Shown: one piece after another, positions 1 through 9,059 of the stretch
Position numbering within the stretch: the first letter of the stretch is position 1
Layout: every line of letters starts with the position of its first letter
Assembly: GCF_001458335.1 (NCBI RefSeq)
Contig: NZ_CYTO01000010.1
Span: 21,156 to 85,155 of the forward strand
Origin: Cognatishimia activa
Lineage (GTDB): Bacteria > Pseudomonadota > Alphaproteobacteria > Rhodobacterales > Rhodobacteraceae
Length of the DNA stretch: 64,000 nucleotides
Direction of reading: 5' to 3'
Notes under the pieces: model-generated
What the model saw: only the letters and a program-made list of their open reading frames with translations
Told to the model about the DNA's origin: nothing
The model's database searches: none
Position numbers and translations under genes: made by a program

Positions 1-22
1 TTAATTCTTCAATATTATCAAT

Positions 23-52
23 GGCTTGAGTTTTTGCACTCAAGCCTTTTTT
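23..52 (+). terminator. Rho-independent terminator
   Basis: An 8-bp stem (GGCTTGAG at 23-30, CTCAAGCC at 39-46) with an 8-nt loop is followed by six T. It would end a plus-strand gene lying left of the window. Confidence 0.75.
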
Positions 53-196
53 GCGTTTTGCGCCCAAGGCCAGCGTGAGAAGTCCAGACAGAGCGCCTTC
101 TAGTAAGATGGTAAGCGTCCGTTGAACCCGAGCTTACGCGCTCTGCTGGCGGCAGCTAAGTGTCCACCGTGGATAGTGGACACTTAGGGGCACTCT

Positions 197-577
197 ATGA
201 GTAGGAAGAAGAACCGGTTTTGGGCTGACGAAGAGAAGCGCGAGATTTGCGCGCAGGCGTTGAGGCCGGGGATGTCTGTGGCGCAGGTTGCGCGTCGCTA
301 TGCGGTGAATGCGAACCTTATTTTCAAATGGCTGAAGGATCCGCGCTTTGCGCCGGAGGCTGATGCGTCCGACGAAGAAGCGGCGTTTTTGCCGATTGAG
401 ATCGAGGCTGATCTCGCCCAAGGCCCGGCGTCAATCGATGTGCCAATGCCGTCTCCATCTGCCCCTCTGTCGGCTAGTCGGATCGATATCACCTTGTCGG
501 ATGGTCGGCGCATTCTTGTTGAAGGGCCAACGGCACTGGCTGCTGTGATCAGCCTCGTGCAGGGGTTGGCGGTTTGA
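197..577 (+). CDS. tnpA: IS66 accessory protein TnpA (IS66 Orf1)
   Basis: This 126-aa protein has an N-terminal helix-turn-helix (about residues 12-48: alternating charged residues, then [20 protein letters not shown]), typical of the small first protein of IS66 elements. Those proteins bind DNA and are needed with TnpB and TnpC for transposition. The middle is acidic and the C-terminal half (about residues 85-126) carries the ILVEGPTAL-type segment usual in the family. It overlaps tnpB by 4 nt (TTGA), so the two are translationally coupled. No internal damage is visible. Confidence 0.92.
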   Translation: MSRKKNRFWADEEKREICAQALRPGMSVAQVARRYAVNANLIFKWLKDPRFAPEADASDEEAAFLPIEIEADLAQGPASIDVPMPSPSAPLSASRIDITLSDGRRILVEGPTALAAVISLVQGLAV

Positions 578-921
578 TCCCTGTTCCCAGCAACACGCGG
601 GTCTGGTTGGCGGCGGGCGTGACGGACATGCGGCGCGGGTTCAACACCTTGGCGGCCCAGGCCGAGAAGGTTCTGGAGCTTGATCCGTATTCTGGGCACT
701 TATTTGTGTTCCGGGGGCGGCGCGGCGACTTGCTTAAAATTATTTGGTGGGACGCGCAGGGCGCATGCCTGTTCAGCAAGCGCTTGGAGAAAGGCCGCTT
801 TGTCTGGCCTGCTGCAAAGGAGGGCAAGGTCAGCGTAACGGCCGCGCAATTATCGATGCTTCTTGAAGGTATTGATTGGCGGATGCCACAAAAAACATGG
901 CGTCCGCTGAAGGTTGGGTAG
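574..921 (+). CDS. tnpB: IS66 accessory protein TnpB (IS66 Orf2)
   Basis: This 115-aa protein is the usual length for IS66 TnpB and carries the family hallmarks [12 protein letters not shown] (about residues 17-28) and the [19 protein letters not shown] block (about 42-60). TnpB is required for transposition of IS66 elements but its biochemical role is not settled. The start is TTG inside the tnpA stop region, giving a 4-nt overlap. The frame is complete. Confidence 0.93.
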   Translation: MIPVPSNTRVWLAAGVTDMRRGFNTLAAQAEKVLELDPYSGHLFVFRGRRGDLLKIIWWDAQGACLFSKRLEKGRFVWPAAKEGKVSVTAAQLSMLLEGIDWRMPQKTWRPLKVG

Positions 922-991
922 TACAACAAATACAAGGCCTTGTGCGCTTTCGGGATTCACGTTGTGGCCATGATGCGCTATAGGATCAGCG

Positions 992-2509
992 ATGCTGAAG
1001 AACCTTGATATCACGCCAGAAGACCCCGACGAACTGAGGGCGGTGAACCGGCTTCTGGCGGATGAGGTCAAGTCGCAGGCTCTGCTGATCAAGAAGCTCA
1101 AACATCAACTGGCAGGCCAAAACCGTCATCGGTTTGGTGTGCGTTCTGAGAGCATGGATCAGCTCAATCTGACCTTCGAAGAAGATGAGGCGATTGCCGA
1201 GGCCGCATCTGAACAGACCCAACCTGAGACGCCGTCCGTTGAAGACAAACCTCCGCGCCAGCACAGCCGCAAGCCGTTGCCTGATCATCTGGACCGTCAT
1301 GAAGAAGTGCTATCGCCAGGTGAGGATTGCACCCGCTGCGGCGGCAAGCTGAAGACGCTTGGAGAGGATATCACCGAGGAACTGGAGTATGTGCCGGGGC
1401 GCTTTGTGGTGAATCGGATTGTCCGCCCGCGCAAAGCTTGCGGGGGCTGCGAAGCGATTGTGCAATCACCTCTGCCGTCACGCCCCATCGAGCGCGGCAA
1501 GCCTGGTCCCGGCCTTTTGGCGCATGTTCTGGTCAGTAAATACGCGGATCACCTGCCGCTGTATCGGCAAAGCCAAATCTATGCCCGCGAGGGCATCGAC
1601 CTCGACCGCTCAACCATGGCAGATTGGGTTGGTCGCTCGACGGCGCTGTTGGAGCCATTGGCCGATGAGATCGGGCGGATGGTCCGGCGTGGAGATGCGC
1701 TGTTTGCTGACGATACGCCGGTGAAGATGCAAGCGCCGGGGCAGAAGAAGACCAAAACGGCGCGGGTTTGGACCTATGTGCGCGATGAACGACCGTGGTC
1801 GGGATCATCACCGCCCTGCGCGTGGTACCAGTTCACAGTCGATCGCAAAGGCCAACATCCGGTCAGCCACCTTGCAGGCTACAAGGGTTGGGTCCATGCC
1901 GATGGATACTCCGGCTTCAACGGTTTGTTCGGCCACGACAAGGCTGATGAGATGGCCTGCATGGCCCATGTACGCCGCAAGTTCGTGGATGTCTTTGCGT
2001 CGCAGGGCAACGCTATTGCCGAAGAAGCCATCCGCCGGATTGCCGAACTGTATGCCCTGGAAAAGGATGCGCGCGGCAAAGCGCCCGAAACGCGTGTCGC
2101 GCTGCGGCAAGCGCGGGCCACACCTGTTTTCGATGATCTGGAAGCCTGGCTGCACGCGCAATTACCCAAAATCTCGGGCAAGTCACCGTTGGCCCAGGCC
2201 ATCCGCTATGCCCTTGGCCGGATGCCAAAGGCACGGCCATACCTTGAGAACGGCCACCTAGAGCTCGACAACAACACAGCCGAACGCGCCGTCAAACCTG
2301 TAGCCATTGGCCGGAAGAACTGGATGTTTGCAGGTTCAGAAGGCGGCGGCAAAGCCATGGCAATAGCATTTACCCTCATCGAAACGGCAAAGTTAAACAA
2401 AGTTGATCCGCAAGCTTGGCTCACATGGGTCCTTGCCAAAATTGCCGATCATAAGATCACACGCCTCGACGAGCTCCTCCCGTGGCGTTACGCTGCTCAA
2501 GCAGCGTAA
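992..2509 (+). CDS. tnpC: IS66 transposase TnpC
   Basis: This 505-aa DDE transposase is the usual length for IS66. The N-terminal coiled region (about residues 15-45) is followed by a Cys-rich zinc-ribbon-like segment with CTRCGGK (about 113) and CGGCE (about 150). The DDE domain begins near FADDTPVKM (about 238-247), continues through a GYSGFNG segment, and ends in [11 protein letters not shown] (about 428-438), where the last catalytic Glu lies. It starts 70 nt after tnpB, and no frameshift or stop interrupts it, so the element may still be active. Confidence 0.93.
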   Translation: MLKNLDITPEDPDELRAVNRLLADEVKSQALLIKKLKHQLAGQNRHRFGVRSESMDQLNLTFEEDEAIAEAASEQTQPETPSVEDKPPRQHSRKPLPDHLDRHEEVLSPGEDCTRCGGKLKTLGEDITEELEYVPGRFVVNRIVRPRKACGGCEAIVQSPLPSRPIERGKPGPGLLAHVLVSKYADHLPLYRQSQIYAREGIDLDRSTMADWVGRSTALLEPLADEIGRMVRRGDALFADDTPVKMQAPGQKKTKTARVWTYVRDERPWSGSSPPCAWYQFTVDRKGQHPVSHLAGYKGWVHADGYSGFNGLFGHDKADEMACMAHVRRKFVDVFASQGNAIAEEAIRRIAELYALEKDARGKAPETRVALRQARATPVFDDLEAWLHAQLPKISGKSPLAQAIRYALGRMPKARPYLENGHLELDNNTAERAVKPVAIGRKNWMFAGSEGGGKAMAIAFTLIETAKLNKVDPQAWLTWVLAKIADHKITRLDELLPWRYAAQAA

Positions 2510-2554
2510 CAGGCCTCGCGACTTTTCAAAAGAGCGGGTTCAACGGACGGGCAC

Positions 2555-2715
2555 CCTACAGTAGCGACTAAGACAACAAAACTAAATGCTGTGCCAACGG
2601 CAAAGGGCAAGCTGCGTCATCATCCGAAAGTAACCCCGAATGCTATGAACATGAGATTGGTTGGGCCCAGTGTGATGGACGTAGCAAAGGCTAAAGTTGC
2701 GAAGGCAAAAATCAG
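2555..2715 (-). pseudogene. Remnant of a LysE/RhtB-family exporter gene, N-terminal part
   Basis: Read on the minus strand from about 2715, the translation gives a hydrophobic segment ending in SITLGPTNLMFIAFGVTFG. This matches the first membrane helix and SITPGPNNLM signature of LysE/RhtB amino-acid exporters. Two consecutive stop codons follow, and then the frame resumes with RSLPFAVGTAFSFVVLVATVG, the second helix of the same family. Sequence stops at the IS66 right end. The start codon is missing (an in-frame TGA lies just upstream) and the rest of the gene is not on the other side of the element. The gene is dead and partly deleted. Confidence 0.7.
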
Positions 2716-2752
2716 TCAGGTATAAAATATCGATTATCCAACCCCAATTTTC

Positions 2753-4195
2753 CTAGGCGTCAATCCACTGGGTGAGCAGGCGTGGTCCAAACCCGGTTGC
2801 CCAAGTAGGATTTGTGGGTTTGCGACCGCTGGATTTATAAGCCATTCCAGCCATATCAATATGTGCCCACTTCTGGTCTGGGTTCACGAAGCGCTTTATG
2901 AAGTGCGCTGCAGTACTGGCCCCGGCGCTGCGTCCGGGCGTGTTGTTAATGTCCGCGAAATCAGAGTTTAACATTTGATCCAGCTCTGGACTTAAAGGCA
3001 AACGCCAAAGTTTCTCGCCGCTCTGCATCCCCGCAAGGATCAAGCTGTCGATCAGCTCATCATTGTCGCTCAGGACTGCTCCAAATTCGTTCCCGAGTGC
3101 GCTGACGGCGGAGCCAGTCAAGGTGGCGAGATCAACAATTGTATCTGGCTTAAAACGTGACTGGGCCAACCAAAGCAAATCGGCCAGTATCATCCGGCCT
3201 TCGCAATCCGTATTACGCACTTCTATGGTTTGTCCATTCGCTGTGCGCACGACATCCCCCGGTCGCATTGCATTTCCACCAGGCATATTTTCAACCAACC
3301 CAACAATTCCGACCACGTGTCGACGTGCTTTACGCTTCGCCAAGGCGTGAAGTGTCCCTATTACGGCAGCTGCACCGCCCATATCGCCAGTCATATCAGC
3401 CATGTCGAAGGCGGGTTTGATTGATATACCACCAGAGTCAAAGGTGACGCCCTTCCCAATTAAAACCAGCGGATCACGATCAATCGGATCACTTCCGGGC
3501 CATCTTGCGATCACAACCTGACTTTCCTGGTGACTGCCAGCGCCTACTGCCAAAAGGGCGCGCATACCATGAGCCGATAGAGCGGCTTCCCCTAAGACTT
3601 CAATTTCAAGGCCATCCCGTTCAAGGCGACAAATCTGTTCGGAGAATGCTGGAGGTGAAAGGATGTTTGACGCCTGAGAAACGAGATCCCTTGTCGTGAA
3701 TACGCCTCGTGACAAAGCGCCCAACGGCTCAAAGCATGCCTCCGCCCCATCACAGTCTACGATTAAAGCCTCCAACTGCGATACAGCCGCGGTTTTGACC
3801 GTTTTATGCTGATCGAAGCGGTAAGCAGCCAATGTGGCTCCATATGCTATTTGTACGGCGATCTGCGGAGCTGTGAGACGTATGACTGCATCAACCACTC
3901 CCATGGCAGAGAGAGTTTTGTAAACATGCGCGCCGATATTCTGATAAGTGAGGTCCGTGTTTTCCTCCACTTTTCCGGCACCTATAAAGACAAGGGCCGC
4001 AATATCGTCATTTTGAGCCGTGTAGACACACAAATCCTGCCCGTGCTTCTGCTCAAAACTAGAAAAAGAAAGCGCGCGAGTCATAAGCGCCTTATCTACA
4101 TCCGAGAGCGGCAAGTCGTCCAAGTGGACTCCTTTTTCATATTGCACTGATATTAGTACGCTGGCGCGTTCAGTATTGCTGAATTTCAATTTCAT
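2753..4195 (-). CDS. Leucyl aminopeptidase family protein (peptidase M17)
   Basis: This 480-aa cytoplasmic metallopeptidase removes N-terminal residues from peptides, and M17 enzymes also cleave Cys-Gly. The C-terminal catalytic domain shows the metal-binding core GKGVTFDSGGISIKPA, the DMTGDMGGAAAV segment and the M17 signature as NTDCEGRM (usually NTDAEGRL; the Ala-to-Cys change leaves Asp and Glu in place). The start at 4195 (MKLKF) is chosen because the residues before it in the longer frame are not protein-like and overlap nothing. It is the last gene of a five-gene minus-strand operon with two glutathione transferases, an M20 hydrolase and a CoA-transferase, 58 nt behind the preceding gene. 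Confidence 0.9.
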   Translation of the reverse strand: MKLKFSNTERASVLISVQYEKGVHLDDLPLSDVDKALMTRALSFSSFEQKHGQDLCVYTAQNDDIAALVFIGAGKVEENTDLTYQNIGAHVYKTLSAMGVVDAVIRLTAPQIAVQIAYGATLAAYRFDQHKTVKTAAVSQLEALIVDCDGAEACFEPLGALSRGVFTTRDLVSQASNILSPPAFSEQICRLERDGLEIEVLGEAALSAHGMRALLAVGAGSHQESQVVIARWPGSDPIDRDPLVLIGKGVTFDSGGISIKPAFDMADMTGDMGGAAAVIGTLHALAKRKARRHVVGIVGLVENMPGGNAMRPGDVVRTANGQTIEVRNTDCEGRMILADLLWLAQSRFKPDTIVDLATLTGSAVSALGNEFGAVLSDNDELIDSLILAGMQSGEKLWRLPLSPELDQMLNSDFADINNTPGRSAGASTAAHFIKRFVNPDQKWAHIDMAGMAYKSSGRKPTNPTWATGFGPRLLTQWIDA

Positions 4196-4253
4196 TATCG
4201 TTGTCCGATTTGTTGCGATGCTGCCTCTTGAGAGGGCAGGCTCACCAGGTAAA

Positions 4254-4892
4254 TTAGGAATGATCTTCGGGCATAAGATCATAAGGTTCGCGCCAGCCCG
4301 GGTGCGCGCGTATTCTCTGCAGCCATGCCGATACCGCTGGGAACTCCGAGGCAATAACGACACCCAACTCTTCGCTGGGATAGAAGAGATAGCCTGCTAG
4401 GGAGAAATCCGCGATGGTAAGGTTATGTTTGCTGGCAATATACTCACTCTGGTGCAGATGTTTTTCGAGGATGTCGAAGGCCGCCAACATGCGGTTTCTT
4501 AAGAATGCCATGACATCGGGTTTGAAAGCACCTGGCCTGACGAAGTGTCCAGCACGGTAACTGGCAATACTTGCTGTAAATTTATGGTTGTCGAACAGCA
4601 TCCAGCGCAAGACTTCGTAAGCTTCATCAGGGGTCTCGGCCGCGAACAGGCCTGTTTGATCGGATAAATACTGTAAAATGACACCAGATTGGCTGAGCAC
4701 CTTTCCCTGATGATCCAGTACGGGACATTCACCTTGCTTGTTCAAGGTGCCGCGAAACATGTCTTCATGTGTTGCACCGTTGAAATAGTCTACGAAGACC
4801 GGTGCCCAATCCAGACCAGCCATCTCCAGAAAAAGAGCGGCCTTATATGAGTTCCCTGAATTAGAAAAACAATACAATTTGTATTCGCTCAT
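4254..4892 (-). CDS. Glutathione S-transferase family protein
   Basis: This 212-aa protein has the two GST domains. The thioredoxin-fold N-terminal domain (about residues 3-80) carries NSGNSYKAALFLEMAG, the GECPVLDHQGKVLSQSGVI region with the cis-Pro, and the Gln-Ser that binds the gamma-glutamyl group. The helical C-terminal domain (about 90-205) carries the NLTIADFSLAGYL hydrophobic staple motif. It conjugates or removes glutathione on an unknown electrophile. The gene starts 3 nt after the M20 hydrolase and is co-transcribed with it. A second, different GST sits two genes upstream, so the operon probably uses both on one substrate. Confidence 0.9.
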   Translation of the reverse strand: MSEYKLYCFSNSGNSYKAALFLEMAGLDWAPVFVDYFNGATHEDMFRGTLNKQGECPVLDHQGKVLSQSGVILQYLSDQTGLFAAETPDEAYEVLRWMLFDNHKFTASIASYRAGHFVRPGAFKPDVMAFLRNRMLAAFDILEKHLHQSEYIASKHNLTIADFSLAGYLFYPSEELGVVIASEFPAVSAWLQRIRAHPGWREPYDLMPEDHS

Positions 4893-4895
4893 GCC

Positions 4896-6044
4896 CTATG
4901 CCTCCGTCGCGCAAAAATCTGTCGCAATCTGGAACAAGATGTCGGTCAGGGTTTCAACGGATTGGATCGAAACACTCTCACATTTGCTGTGCCCTCCACG
5001 TCCCTCTGGCCCCACCAGAATTGCAGGGATACCAGCTTCACCAAGCAGTGCGCAGTCTGTCCAGCCATTCATCCCGGCGATTTCGGCGGGCCTGCCTGTC
5101 GCGTTCAAAATTGACCGCGTAGCAACATCAATAATTTCGGCGCCTTGCACACATTCATATGGTAACCGCACCAGCCCCCGTTTCAGCGTTGCTTTGAAAG
5201 CGGGATCGGCTGAACCCAAGTTATTCAGCAATTGTTCAATCTCAGCTTCAACTTCATCTGGTGTTTCTCTTGGAAGGGTACGTCTCTCAATAGAAAGTTT
5301 GCACTGAGCGGGATAGCTGGACATTTCGACACCGCCCTTGATCAGGGAGGCGTGCACCGATGGTACACCAACGAGAGGATGTACGGCCTGTTGTGCCAAC
5401 TCAGCGGCATAATTCTCCAAAGCGACCAGAAACTTTCCTGCCTTGACGATGGCGTCAACGCCTTTGTCTGGGTTGGAGCCATGCGCCGCTACCCCCTCGA
5501 ACACCAGATCGAACCAAATGAACCCCTTATGCGCGGCGACGATTTTGTGGCCCACTGGCTCCGGTACAACAGCTGCATCCGCGTGATATCCGGCGGCGAT
5601 GACCTCTTGTGTACCAAGGCTTGCGTGTTCTTCATCAGCAACACAGGTAACGATAATATCTCCGGCCAGACCGGATTGTGCGGCGCGCGAGGCTGCAATC
5701 ATCATGGCCGCGACGCCTGACTTCATATCTGCACTACCGCGCCCGTAAAGCCAGCCATCAGCCAGCTTTGGGTCAAACGGATCGCCGTCGTAGCTTTCGA
5801 CGCTTACCGTATCGAGATGGCCGTTGAACATGAGTGTTTTCCCACCCCCAGTTCCTTTTGCGACGGCGACAATACTCGGGCGTCCTGACGTGGATTCCAG
5901 TCGGGTGACATCAAACCCACGGGTTTGAAACCACTCACCGACAAAATCCGCAGCTTGCGACTCGCCAGCCCCCCCATCCGAGAGGCTCGGATTGACAGAG
6001 TCTATGCGCACCAGTTGGCTCAGCAGCGTGATAACTTCACTCAT
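4896..6044 (-). CDS. M20-family metallohydrolase (ArgE/DapE-like deacylase)
   Basis: This roughly 382-aa di-zinc amidohydrolase contains FNGHLDTV, YGRGSADMKSG (bridging Asp) and VADEEHASLG (catalytic Glu pair), followed by the lid domain beginning near AHKGFIWFDLV and a late GGHSK motif. Family members remove acyl groups from N-acyl amino acids (acetylornithine, succinyl-diaminopimelate, mercapturates). The ATG at 6044 is preferred over one 16 codons upstream because it overlaps the preceding GST stop by only a few bases. The position between two GST genes suggests that the substrate is an N-acylated amino acid or glutathione-derived conjugate, which is an inference. Confidence 0.88.
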   Translation of the reverse strand: MSEVITLLSQLVRIDSVNPSLSDGGAGESQAADFVGEWFQTRGFDVTRLESTSGRPSIVAVAKGTGGGKTLMFNGHLDTVSVESYDGDPFDPKLADGWLYGRGSADMKSGVAAMMIAASRAAQSGLAGDIIVTCVADEEHASLGTQEVIAAGYHADAAVVPEPVGHKIVAAHKGFIWFDLVFEGVAAHGSNPDKGVDAIVKAGKFLVALENYAAELAQQAVHPLVGVPSVHASLIKGGVEMSSYPAQCKLSIERRTLPRETPDEVEAEIEQLLNNLGSADPAFKATLKRGLVRLPYECVQGAEIIDVATRSILNATGRPAEIAGMNGWTDCALLGEAGIPAILVGPEGRGGHSKCESVSIQSVETLTDILFQIATDFCATEA

Positions 6045-6753
6045 TGGTAATATCCTTCTGAATTGGAGATTTTTGGTTCGCGAACAGGGCATCCCACACA
6101 GACGTATTGTCTGCTCGAAACGTCTTGAATGCGCCAGAACCGTCAGGGCGTTGTGGCTTCACTTTTGCACAAGCCCGTTTGGAAATTTCTTTTGCCCAAA
6201 GGTTCACGTTAGCCAAGTTGGCTGTGTCTACACCGTGCCCCTTGGCCACGCGCACCCACGGATAGAGGGCGATATCGGCAATCGAAAATTCACCTGCCAC
6301 GTAGTCGGTCGTTGCCAGCCTGCGATCCAGATCTTCGTACAGCGACCGGACGATCTTTGCGTATCGCTCGCTCGCATAGCTGTCCGCGACCTGTATTTGG
6401 CTTGCATAGCTGTGAAAATGTGTGGCCTGCCCGACCATTGGTCCAAAAGTGGAGGTTTGCCAGAAAAGCCATTTCATTACGTCGCTGCGCGCCGGTTCGT
6501 CGGCAGGCAGGAGCTGGCCAGTTTTTTCAGCGAGATACATCAAGATTGCACCGGATTCGAATACCGTTGTGCCAGTGTCACTGTCTTCAATCACAGGTAT
6601 CTTTGCGCTTGGGGAACGCGTTCTGAACAATGGATCAAACTGCTGGCCTTTGTCGATTTCGACCCACCTAAGTTGATACGGGATCTGGATTTCCTCCAGC
6701 ATCATCAGGATTTTGCGACCGTTTGGCGTGGCATCATAATACAGGTTAATCAT
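6037..6753 (-). CDS. Glutathione S-transferase family protein (YfcG/Ure2p-like)
   Basis: This 238-aa GST has an N-terminal thioredoxin fold with TPNGRKILMMLEEI (about residues 9-22), the SAKIPVIEDSDTGTTVFESGAILMYLAEKTG region (about 48-80; cis-Pro and ES glutathione contacts) and a C-terminal helical domain with FSIADIALYPWV. TPNGRK resembles the YfcG/Ure2p group, which often shows disulfide reductase or peroxidase activity rather than simple conjugation. It overlaps the CoA-transferase gene by 4 nt upstream and the M20 gene downstream, so it lies in the middle of a tightly coupled operon. Confidence 0.9.
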   Translation of the reverse strand: MINLYYDATPNGRKILMMLEEIQIPYQLRWVEIDKGQQFDPLFRTRSPSAKIPVIEDSDTGTTVFESGAILMYLAEKTGQLLPADEPARSDVMKWLFWQTSTFGPMVGQATHFHSYASQIQVADSYASERYAKIVRSLYEDLDRRLATTDYVAGEFSIADIALYPWVRVAKGHGVDTANLANVNLWAKEISKRACAKVKPQRPDGSGAFKTFRADNTSVWDALFANQKSPIQKDITNE

Positions 6754-7982
6754 TGGTCCGCTCCGCTGACCTGTGCCGTGACGACACCCTGTGACAGCAG
6801 TGTGGATATTTCCTGCTGCGAATACCCAATGGCAGACAAAACCGAAACGCTGTCAGCGCCAAGATAAGGTGCTGATCTGCGTTGATCCGCAGGGGTTTTC
6901 TCAAACGCGGCTGCATGTCTCGCTTGTCTAATGCGGCCAATGTTGGGTTCATCCAACTCATAGGTCGCGTCTGTGGCGATGGCTTGGGGGTGAGCGTAGG
7001 ACTCCGTTCTGGTGAGAACGGGAGCGCAGGGAACATGTGCGGCTTCCAACTTGTTCAACAACCTGTCACGAGGCCAATCAATGATAGCCTCCTGCGTCAT
7101 CTGCAGTCGTGTATCGACGTTCAACTCACGCAACGCTGCGGTCGAAAATCTAGGGTCATCCTGCAGATCTGAACGATCCAATACGCGGCATAGGGCCGAC
7201 CACTGTGCATCAGTCATCACAGAAATTGTCAGATATCCGTCCTTCACCTCATAGATCAGGTCGACAAAACTGGCTTTGGTTTCGGTCGGTGGCTGCGCGT
7301 CATCATCCTGAACGAATGTGTGATCATTCATATCGGAGGCCCAAAGAAACTGTCGGACCGCATCTGACATTGAAATATGTACATGCTGTCCGGTCATGGA
7401 ATTTTTTCGAGCATAAAGCGCTGCAACGATGGCTTGGCTCGCGGTGAGCGCTGTCACCTTGTCAGCGAGGATCGTACGGACCAGCTTAGGGCGGGCCGCA
7501 TCTGAACCCGCCTGAATCGTTGCCAGCCCTGACGCGGCCTGGACAAGTGGATCATAGGTCGGCTTGTTCATCCACGGCCCCGTGTTTCCGAACCCGGTGA
7601 TGGACGTGAAAATCAGCTTGGAATTGATGGTGCGCATTTCCTCGTAACTCAGCCCAAGCCGCGCCATAACGCCGGGCCGAAAGTTTTCGACCAAAACATC
7701 CGCCTTTCGGGCAAGAGTTTTGACAACATCAATGCCTGCCTCCGATTTCAGATCTACAGCAATGGATTGTTTGTTGCGATTGTTGTTCAAGAACATCGCA
7801 GACATGATTTGATTGCGTCGCCCGATTAGGCGCGTGTAATCGCCTTCGCCCGGCCGCTCGACCTTGATAACACTGGCGCCTTGATCAGCCAGCAACATCG
7901 TAGCCATCGGCCCTGACAGCATAGTCGTCAGATCGAGGATAATTGTTCCGGCCAAAGGCCCTGATGATTGAGTCGTCTGCAT
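6750..7982 (-). CDS. CaiB/BaiF-type (family III) CoA-transferase
   Basis: This 410-aa protein of normal length for the family transfers CoA from one acyl-CoA to a free carboxylic acid. It shows the N-terminal ILDLTTMLSGPMATMLLADQGASVIKVE block (about residues 15-42), VDLKSEAG (about 77-84), VLVENFRPGVMARLGLSYE (about 96-114) and the catalytic aspartate at about 144 in TYDPLVQAASG. It is the first gene of the minus-strand operon and is divergent from a LysR regulator 95 bp away. It implies that a carboxylate is converted to a CoA thioester in the pathway. Donor and substrate are unknown. Confidence 0.92.
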   Translation of the reverse strand: MQTTQSSGPLAGTIILDLTTMLSGPMATMLLADQGASVIKVERPGEGDYTRLIGRRNQIMSAMFLNNNRNKQSIAVDLKSEAGIDVVKTLARKADVLVENFRPGVMARLGLSYEEMRTINSKLIFTSITGFGNTGPWMNKPTYDPLVQAASGLATIQAGSDAARPKLVRTILADKVTALTASQAIVAALYARKNSMTGQHVHISMSDAVRQFLWASDMNDHTFVQDDDAQPPTETKASFVDLIYEVKDGYLTISVMTDAQWSALCRVLDRSDLQDDPRFSTAALRELNVDTRLQMTQEAIIDWPRDRLLNKLEAAHVPCAPVLTRTESYAHPQAIATDATYELDEPNIGRIRQARHAAAFEKTPADQRRSAPYLGADSVSVLSAIGYSQQEISTLLSQGVVTAQVSGADQ

Positions 7983-8058
7983 TTCGGCCTCTTTTTGTAT
8001 TCAAGTCACAATCTACATAGAGGCATTGGTCGAATATATAGCTTTAATCAGTCATATG

Positions 8059-8077
8059 TGTTTGATAATGTCAAACA
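8059..8077. promoter_or_regulatory. Inverted repeat TGTTTGA-N5-TCAAACA next to the LysR start
   Basis: A perfect 7-bp inverted repeat with a 5-nt spacer ends at the base before the LysR start codon, in the 95-bp divergent region shared with the CoA-transferase operon. It could be an autoregulatory site or an mRNA hairpin that hides the weak ribosome-binding region of the LysR gene. Confidence 0.45.
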
Positions 8078-9010
8078 ATGATAAAAAATCTGTATCACAT
8101 GATGGTCTTCGCCAAGGTTGCGCAAACAAGGAGTTTTACCGCCGCTGCTGACGCACTTGGCATAGGCCGTTCCGTCGTCAGCAGCCATGTCAGCCAGCTT
8201 GAGCGAAACCTTGATATGAAACTGCTCATTCGGTCTACGCGATCCCTCTCACTCACGTCACAGGGGCAGATCCTTTTTGAAAGCTGTGGCTGCATCGCGC
8301 GTGAAATCGAGGTTGTGCAGGAGCGTCTGGATGCGCAACATTCGGAGGCGGCGGGTAATATTCGAATGACCTGCTCGGTCAATTTGGGGACTGGAGTGTT
8401 TTCCGGCATGCTTGCAGAGTTTCAGCGAAACCACCCGGAGATCACGATAGAAATGATCCTCGAAGACCGCATGGCCGATGTTGTTGAAGAAGGTTTTGAC
8501 CTTGCAGTCCGTACCGGATGGAAAGATGACGGGCGTCTGCGATTGATTAAGTTGCCGACACCCCGCATCCTGATCTGTGCAGCTCAAGAATGGGTGAAGC
8601 AAAACCCCGAGATTAAATCACCTGGTGATCTTTGCAATGTGCCATGGGTTCAGACCAGCTTAAGCACCCCAACCGGGAAACTCCGTTTACGCCATCGCTC
8701 AGGAACAAAAAAACAAATTGAGGTCACGCCTGTGTTCTCAACGAATGCAGGATTGGCAGCGAAACTAGCGATCATCGCAGGTGCCGGAGTTGGTTTACTG
8801 CCGGACTTTGCGATTCAGGAGGAACTGCATAAAGGAACAATTATCTCGCTCTTGCCGCAATGGACGGAAGAAAAGGACCACCCATTGTCTGTTGTTGTTC
8901 CGAACCAAGCAACACAATCCCGCCGCGTACAATTACTGATCGAATTCATCAAGACGAACATTCAAAGAACTCATATATCAGGCGATAGCCCTAAATATCC
9001 ACGACACTAA
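8078..9010 (+). CDS. LysR-family transcriptional regulator
   Basis: This 310-aa protein has an N-terminal winged helix-turn-helix (about residues 6-65, with FTAAADALGIGRSVVSSHVSQLE as the HTH) and a LysR effector-binding domain (about 90-295). The FDLAVRTGWKDDGRLRLIKL segment is typical of the CrgA/DsdC-like LysR group. It is divergent from the CoA-transferase/GST/M20/M17 operon, so by the usual LysR arrangement it probably controls that operon in response to a pathway compound. No strong Shine-Dalgarno sequence precedes the ATG, and a start at Met8 or Met9 is possible. Confidence 0.9.
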   Translation: MIKNLYHMMVFAKVAQTRSFTAAADALGIGRSVVSSHVSQLERNLDMKLLIRSTRSLSLTSQGQILFESCGCIAREIEVVQERLDAQHSEAAGNIRMTCSVNLGTGVFSGMLAEFQRNHPEITIEMILEDRMADVVEEGFDLAVRTGWKDDGRLRLIKLPTPRILICAAQEWVKQNPEIKSPGDLCNVPWVQTSLSTPTGKLRLRHRSGTKKQIEVTPVFSTNAGLAAKLAIIAGAGVGLLPDFAIQEELHKGTIISLLPQWTEEKDHPLSVVVPNQATQSRRVQLLIEFIKTNIQRTHISGDSPKYPRH

Positions 9011-9059
9011 ACTACGGATTCGTTGGCGTATTAACGGAAGGCCGGGACAGGACAGATGT

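Larger units (their letters stand above)
111..2554 (+). mobile_element. IS66-family insertion sequence, apparently intact
   Basis: Three genes in the standard IS66 order (accessory TnpA, accessory TnpB, DDE transposase TnpC) lie between terminal inverted repeats at 111-130 and 2535-2554. The two ends match at 17 of 20 positions and share the core CGTCCGTTGAACCCG. I see no 8-bp target duplication: the flanks are GTAAGATG and CCTACAGT. The right flank is a broken LysE gene, so a deletion or recombination next to the element probably removed the original target. Confidence 0.9.

Noticed and set aside
1-110. Minus-strand open frame through the left edge up to the IS66 end
   Set aside because: It runs through a good plus-strand terminator and its peptide does not continue the LysE family, so it is probably chance.
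2561-2725. Plus-strand Lys-rich open frame of 54 codons after IS66
   Set aside because: The minus-strand reading of the same DNA clearly resembles LysE exporters, and the plus-strand peptide resembles nothing known.
4196-4363. N-terminal extension of the M17 peptidase
   Set aside because: The 56 extra residues are not like the family and enter the end of the upstream GST gene. The start at 4195 fits the fold.
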